Below are positions 60,781-64,000 of a stretch of 64,000 bases of DNA, one piece after another. How positions within the stretch are numbered: the first letter of the stretch is position 1; every line of letters begins with the position of its first letter. Under the pieces are notes generated by a model. The model did no database searches. It had not been told where the DNA came from and worked only from the letters and a program-made list of their open reading frames with translations. Source of the stretch: Streptomyces sp. G44 (lineage in GTDB: Bacteria; Actinomycetota; Actinomycetes; Streptomycetales; Streptomycetaceae); assembly GCF_016905445.1 (NCBI RefSeq), contig NZ_JAFEXF010000008.1, forward strand, positions 29,846 through 93,845. The letters run 5' to 3'. The position numbers and the translations under genes were made by a program.

Positions 60781-61923
60781 TCAGTCGAGGAGGGAACGGC
60801 CGATGATCTCCTTCATGATCTCGGTCGTGCCGCCGTAGATGGTCTGGATGCGTCCGTCGGTGAAGGCCTTCGCGACGCGGTACTCCGTCATGTAGCCGTA
60901 GCCGCCGTGCAGTTGCAGGCAGCGGTCCGCGACGCGCTTCTGAAGCTCGGTGGCCCACCACTTCGCCATCGACGCGTGCACCGCGTCGAGCCGGCCGTCC
61001 GAGTGATCGACGACGCACCGGTCGAGGAACGTACGGGTGACGGCGCACTCGGTGGCCATCTCCGCGATCTCGAAGCGGATGTGCTGGAGCTTGGCCAGCG
61101 GCCGCCCGAAGGCCTCGCGCTCCTTCACGTACGCCGTGGTGATCTCCAGCAGGTGCTCGGCGGCGGCGATCCCCGCGACGGCGATGCCCATGCGCTCCTG
61201 CGCGAGGTTGGTCATCAGGTGGACGAAGGCGCCGTTGAGCTCGCCGAGGAGGTTCTCCTTGGGGACGCGTACGTCGTGGAAGAACAGCTCGGCGGTGTCC
61301 TGGGCCTTCTGTCCGATCTTGTCGAGGTTGCGGCCCCGCTCGAAGCCCGCCATGCCGCGCTCGACGACCAGCAGCGACAGGCCGTGCGCGCCGCCTTCGG
61401 GAGATGTCTTGGCGACGACGATGACGAGGTCGGCGAGGATGCCGTTCGAGATGAACGTCTTGGAGCCGTTCAGCACCCAGTGGTCGCCCCGGTCCTCGGC
61501 GCTGGTGCGGATGCCCTGGAGGTCGGAGCCCGCGCCGGGCTCGGTCATCGCGATGGCGGTGATGATCTCCCCGGTGCAGAAGCCGGGCAGCCAGCGGCGC
61601 TTCTGCTCCTCGGTGGCGAGTGAGGTCAGGTAGGGGCCGATGATGTCGTTGTGCAGGCCGACCGCGAGCCCGGCGGCGCCGGCGCGCGTGAACTCCTCGG
61701 CGAGGACCGCGGAGTAGCGGAAGTCGGTGTTCCCGCCACCGCCGTACTCCTCCGGGACGGCGAGCCCGAGCAGCCCCTGCCGTCCGGCCGCGAGCCATGC
61801 CTCGCGGGAGACGATGCCGTCCTTCTCCCACTGCTCGTAGTGCGGGAGCACCTCCTTGGCGAGGAAGGTGCGCACGGTCTCGCGGAACGCGTCGTGCTCG
61901 GGGGCGAAGATCTGCCGTTTCAT
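60781..61923 (-). CDS. Acyl-CoA dehydrogenase, long-chain type
   Basis: This is 380 residues from the ATG at 61923. The flavin/substrate segment AIAMTEPGAGSDLQGIRTSA and the C-terminal QLHGGYGYMTEYRVAKAFTDGR are standard. At the end, IYGGTTEIMKEIIGRSLLD has Gly where medium- and short-chain enzymes have the catalytic Glu (YEGT). Long-chain dehydrogenases and isovaleryl-CoA dehydrogenase use a Glu elsewhere, so this is likely a normal long-chain-type enzyme. It catalyses the first oxidation step of the pathway. Confidence 0.93.
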   Translation of the reverse strand: MKRQIFAPEHDAFRETVRTFLAKEVLPHYEQWEKDGIVSREAWLAAGRQGLLGLAVPEEYGGGGNTDFRYSAVLAEEFTRAGAAGLAVGLHNDIIGPYLTSLATEEQKRRWLPGFCTGEIITAIAMTEPGAGSDLQGIRTSAEDRGDHWVLNGSKTFISNGILADLVIVVAKTSPEGGAHGLSLLVVERGMAGFERGRNLDKIGQKAQDTAELFFHDVRVPKENLLGELNGAFVHLMTNLAQERMGIAVAGIAAAEHLLEITTAYVKEREAFGRPLAKLQHIRFEIAEMATECAVTRTFLDRCVVDHSDGRLDAVHASMAKWWATELQKRVADRCLQLHGGYGYMTEYRVAKAFTDGRIQTIYGGTTEIMKEIIGRSLLD

Positions 61924-61978
61924 CGGTACGTGGCCTCCTGGGGCCCGGTGCGGGCCTGCCCTTGGCGGTTGGCGGTCA

Positions 61979-63118
61979 TCATGGCGTCGTCGGGCGCGTG
62001 AGGGCCGGTACGTCCCAGTCGCGGGCCACGTCGGCGGTGTCGGCCCCGGGCCGCGCGGGGCCGGTGCGCACGCGCGTGGGGGTGGCGGAGAAGCGGGGCG
62101 CGGGGGCGGGCTGGGTGATGCCGCCGTGGTCGGTGAAGGTGCCGCGGGCGGCGAGGTGGGGGTGCGCGGGCGCCTCGCGCAGGGAGAGCACCGGCGCCAC
62201 GCACGCGTCGGAGGTCTCGAAGACCTCCGTCCACTCCTCGCGCGTACGTTCCTTGAAGCGGGCGGCGACGGCCTCGCGCAGGTCGCCCCAGCGGGACAGG
62301 TCCTCGCGGGCCGGTGCGGTCTCGGTGAGGCCGAGGAGTGCGATGAACTCGTCGTAGAACTGCTGCTCCAGGGCGCCCACGGCCATGTGGCCGCCGTCGG
62401 AGGTCTCGTAGGTGCCGTAGAAGGGGCAGCCGCCGTCGAGGAGGTTGGCACCGCGGCGGTCCTGCCAGCCGCCGGCGGCGAGCATGCCGTGGATCATGGC
62501 GGAGAGGTGGGACGCCCCGTCGACGATGGCGGCGTCCACGACCTGTCCCCGGCCGCCCCCGCGCGCGTGGGTGAGCGCGGCGAGGACGCCGACGACGAGG
62601 TAGAGCGAGCCGCCCGCGTAGTCGCCCAGGAGGTTCGCGGGGACGGCGGGCGGCTCCCCTTCCTTGCCGATCATGCCGAGGGTGCCGGTGACGGCGATGT
62701 ACGCGATGTCGTGCCCGGCGCGGGACGCGAGCGGCCCCTCCTGTCCCCAGCCGGTCATCCGGCCGTAGACGAGCCGGGGGTTGCGCGCGTGGCAGTCCTC
62801 GGGGCCGACGCCGAGGCGCTCGGCCACGCCGGGGCGGTAGCCCTCGATGAGGATGTCGGCGCGCTCGGCCAGGCCGAGGACCTGTGCGGCGCCGCCGTCG
62901 GCCTTCAGGTCGACCACCACGGAGCGCTTGTTGCGATTGGTGACGTCGTACGCCGGATCGATGGCGAGGCCGGCGCCGCCCGGCCGGTCCACGCGTACGA
63001 CGTCGGCGCCGAGATCGGCCAGGAGCATGGCCGCGAACGGGCCGGGCCCGATGCCCGCCAGCTCCACCACGCGCACTCCGGCGAGCGGTCCGCCAACGCC
63101 TTTGCCCGGTACTGCCAT
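61979..63118 (-). CDS. Alpha-methylacyl-CoA racemase (CoA transferase family III)
   Basis: The 379-residue protein begins PLAGVRVVELAGIGPGPFAAMLLADLGADVVRV. The racemase residues known from mycobacterial MCR are kept: His in AGHDIAYIAVTG, Asp in ANLLGDYAGG and Glu in FYGTYETSDGGHMAVGALE. It therefore fits racemase better than CoA transfer. It would prepare methyl-branched acyl-CoA for the dehydrogenase. It is the first gene of the leftward beta-oxidation cluster. Confidence 0.92.
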   Translation of the reverse strand: MAVPGKGVGGPLAGVRVVELAGIGPGPFAAMLLADLGADVVRVDRPGGAGLAIDPAYDVTNRNKRSVVVDLKADGGAAQVLGLAERADILIEGYRPGVAERLGVGPEDCHARNPRLVYGRMTGWGQEGPLASRAGHDIAYIAVTGTLGMIGKEGEPPAVPANLLGDYAGGSLYLVVGVLAALTHARGGGRGQVVDAAIVDGASHLSAMIHGMLAAGGWQDRRGANLLDGGCPFYGTYETSDGGHMAVGALEQQFYDEFIALLGLTETAPAREDLSRWGDLREAVAARFKERTREEWTEVFETSDACVAPVLSLREAPAHPHLAARGTFTDHGGITQPAPAPRFSATPTRVRTGPARPGADTADVARDWDVPALTRPTTP

Positions 63119-63140
63119 TGAGCCCCCAGCGCTATGACAC

Positions 63141-63159
63141 AACTGATGTAACACCAGTG
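63141..63159. promoter_or_regulatory. Imperfect dyad upstream of the racemase gene
   Basis: AACTGATGT, one base, then ACACCAGTG form an imperfect inverted repeat. The right arm is the complement of CACTGGTGT found at the MerR promoter (56236-56244), so a shared regulator is possible. Confidence 0.35.
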
Positions 63160-63200
63160 ATGCTAAGAACGTGTTCCACTGCGCACAAGCCCCTGCGGAG

Positions 63201-63210
63201 CAAGCGCTTG
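63201..63210. promoter_or_regulatory. Palindrome CAAGCGCTTG in the divergent promoter region
   Basis: This is a perfect 10-bp palindrome 57 nt upstream of the ATG at 63267. No regulator can be assigned. Confidence 0.3.
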
Positions 63211-63266
63211 GCGAATTGCTAGCCTCTGGCACCCATGACCGTCCCGGCGTACGACGGAGAGGTGCC

Positions 63267-64000
63267 ATGACCAGTCGGCAGCACGGCGAGAGCAGTGAGA
63301 GCAGCGGGACCACGGCGAGCGGTGCGAAGAGGGATCGCGCGTACGACATCGTGCTTTTCGGAGCGACCGGGTTCGTGGGGGTGCTCACCGCGGAGTACCT
63401 GGCCGCGCACGCGCCCGAAGGACTGCGCTGGGCGCTCGCGGGACGTGACACCGCGAAGCTGGAGAAGCTGCGGGAGCGGCTGGCCGCCCTCGACCCGGCG
63501 TGTGCCGGTCTGCCGCTGGTGCGCGCCGATGTGGCCGACCCCGCCTCCCTGCGGGAGATGGCGTCCCACGCGCGCGTGGTGGCCACGACCGTCGGCCCCT
63601 ACCTGACGTACGGCCAGGAGCTCGTCGCCGCGTGCGCGGAGGCGGGCACGGACTACGTGGACCTGACGGGTGAGCCGGAGTTCGTCGACCTCATGTACGT
63701 GCGGCACGACGCCCGCGCGCGGGAGACCGGGGCCCGGCTCGTGCACGCGTGCGGCTTCGACTCGGTCCCGCACGACCTGGGCGCGTACTTCACGGTGCGG
63801 CGGCTGCCCGAGGGGGTGCCGTTGCGGGTGGACGGGTTCGTGCGCACCAACGGACGGTTCTCCGGCGGGACGTTCGCCTCCGCGCTCAACCAGTTCGGGC
63901 GGGGACGGCAGATGCTGGCCGCCGCGAAGGACCGGCGGCGCCACGAGCCCCGCCCGGCCGGCCGCACGGCGTACGCGCCGCCGGGCCCGCCGCGGTACGC
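63267..64000 (+). CDS. Saccharopine dehydrogenase-like / trans-acting enoyl reductase, 3' end outside the window
   Basis: The frame is open from the ATG at 63267 (GGAGAGG upstream) to the window edge, about 244 residues. It begins with a Ser-rich stretch, then the Rossmann motif YDIVLFGATGFVGVLTAEYLA. ARVVATTVGPYLTYGQELVAACAEAGTDYVDLTGE and HACGFDSVPHDLGAYF are conserved in this family, which includes mycobacterial enoyl reductases for phthiocerol lipids. It is divergent from the racemase gene, so a role in branched or unusual lipid metabolism is plausible. Confidence 0.9.
   Translation, partial: MTSRQHGESSESSGTTASGAKRDRAYDIVLFGATGFVGVLTAEYLAAHAPEGLRWALAGRDTAKLEKLRERLAALDPACAGLPLVRADVADPASLREMASHARVVATTVGPYLTYGQELVAACAEAGTDYVDLTGEPEFVDLMYVRHDARARETGARLVHACGFDSVPHDLGAYFTVRRLPEGVPLRVDGFVRTNGRFSGGTFASALNQFGRGRQMLAAAKDRRRHEPRPAGRTAYAPPGPPRY

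Overview
The window comes from the chromosome of a high-GC actinomycete, almost certainly a Streptomyces. The DNA is about 70% GC with strong third-position GC. There is a conservon, a hopanoid cluster of the Streptomyces type, many GTG starts, and many genes with a TANNNT -10 box only 6-10 nt before the start codon, which suggests leaderless mRNAs. From memory, the gene order (hopanoid genes, zinc exporter next to idi, an SCO6745-family gene, tex, beta-oxidation genes) resembles the SCO67xx region of S. coelicolor. I could not check this. I saw no rRNA, tRNA, insertion sequence, prophage or CRISPR array. About 54 protein genes fill the window, plus one likely leader peptide.

Layout. 1-2639: three genes of a conservon (sensor kinase-like, roadblock, DUF742) running off the left edge. 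3061-8664: metallo-beta-lactamase-fold hydrolase, CMD-family protein with a TetR regulator, SGNH hydrolase, tyrosine phosphatase, and an XRE-cupin regulator coupled to a 57-residue membrane protein. 8771-20441: a nine-gene leftward hopanoid operon (hpnC, hpnD, hpnE, polyprenyl synthase, shc, phosphorylase, hpnH, dxs, aminotransferase). It covers precursor supply, squalene synthesis, cyclisation and side-chain extension. 20827-27886: a seven-gene leftward envelope operon (two CDP-alcohol phosphotransferases, nucleotidyltransferase, glycerol-1-phosphate-dehydrogenase-like enzyme, glycosyltransferase, two-gene ABC exporter). Its product is probably an exported phosphodiester-linked glycopolymer of unknown structure.

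28153-37326: galE, a CDF zinc exporter (zitB-like) behind a Zur-box-like palindrome, a leader peptide and attenuator before a methyltransferase-GNAT fusion, idi, an anti-sigma-type ATPase, a crotonase lacking both catalytic glutamates, tandem DJ-1 and GlxA genes, and an SCO6745-family protein. 37485-43362: tex, an ABC-F ATPase, a 696-nt gene-free stretch containing eight exact-length 44-bp tandem repeats, and a conserved protein of unknown function. 43455-52370: BCCT transporter, three secreted peptidases, an MpaB-type oxygenase and an alpha/beta hydrolase. 52679-64000: amino acid permease, then a fatty-acid activation and beta-oxidation region (acyl-CoA synthetase and MerR regulator, FadB-like fusion, thiolase, acyl-CoA dehydrogenase, methylacyl-CoA racemase), ending in a partial enoyl-reductase-like gene.

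The main candidates for new biology are the envelope glycopolymer operon, the 44-bp repeat array, the leader-peptide attenuator before the methyltransferase-GNAT fusion, and the twin operators of the XRE/DUF6126 pair.
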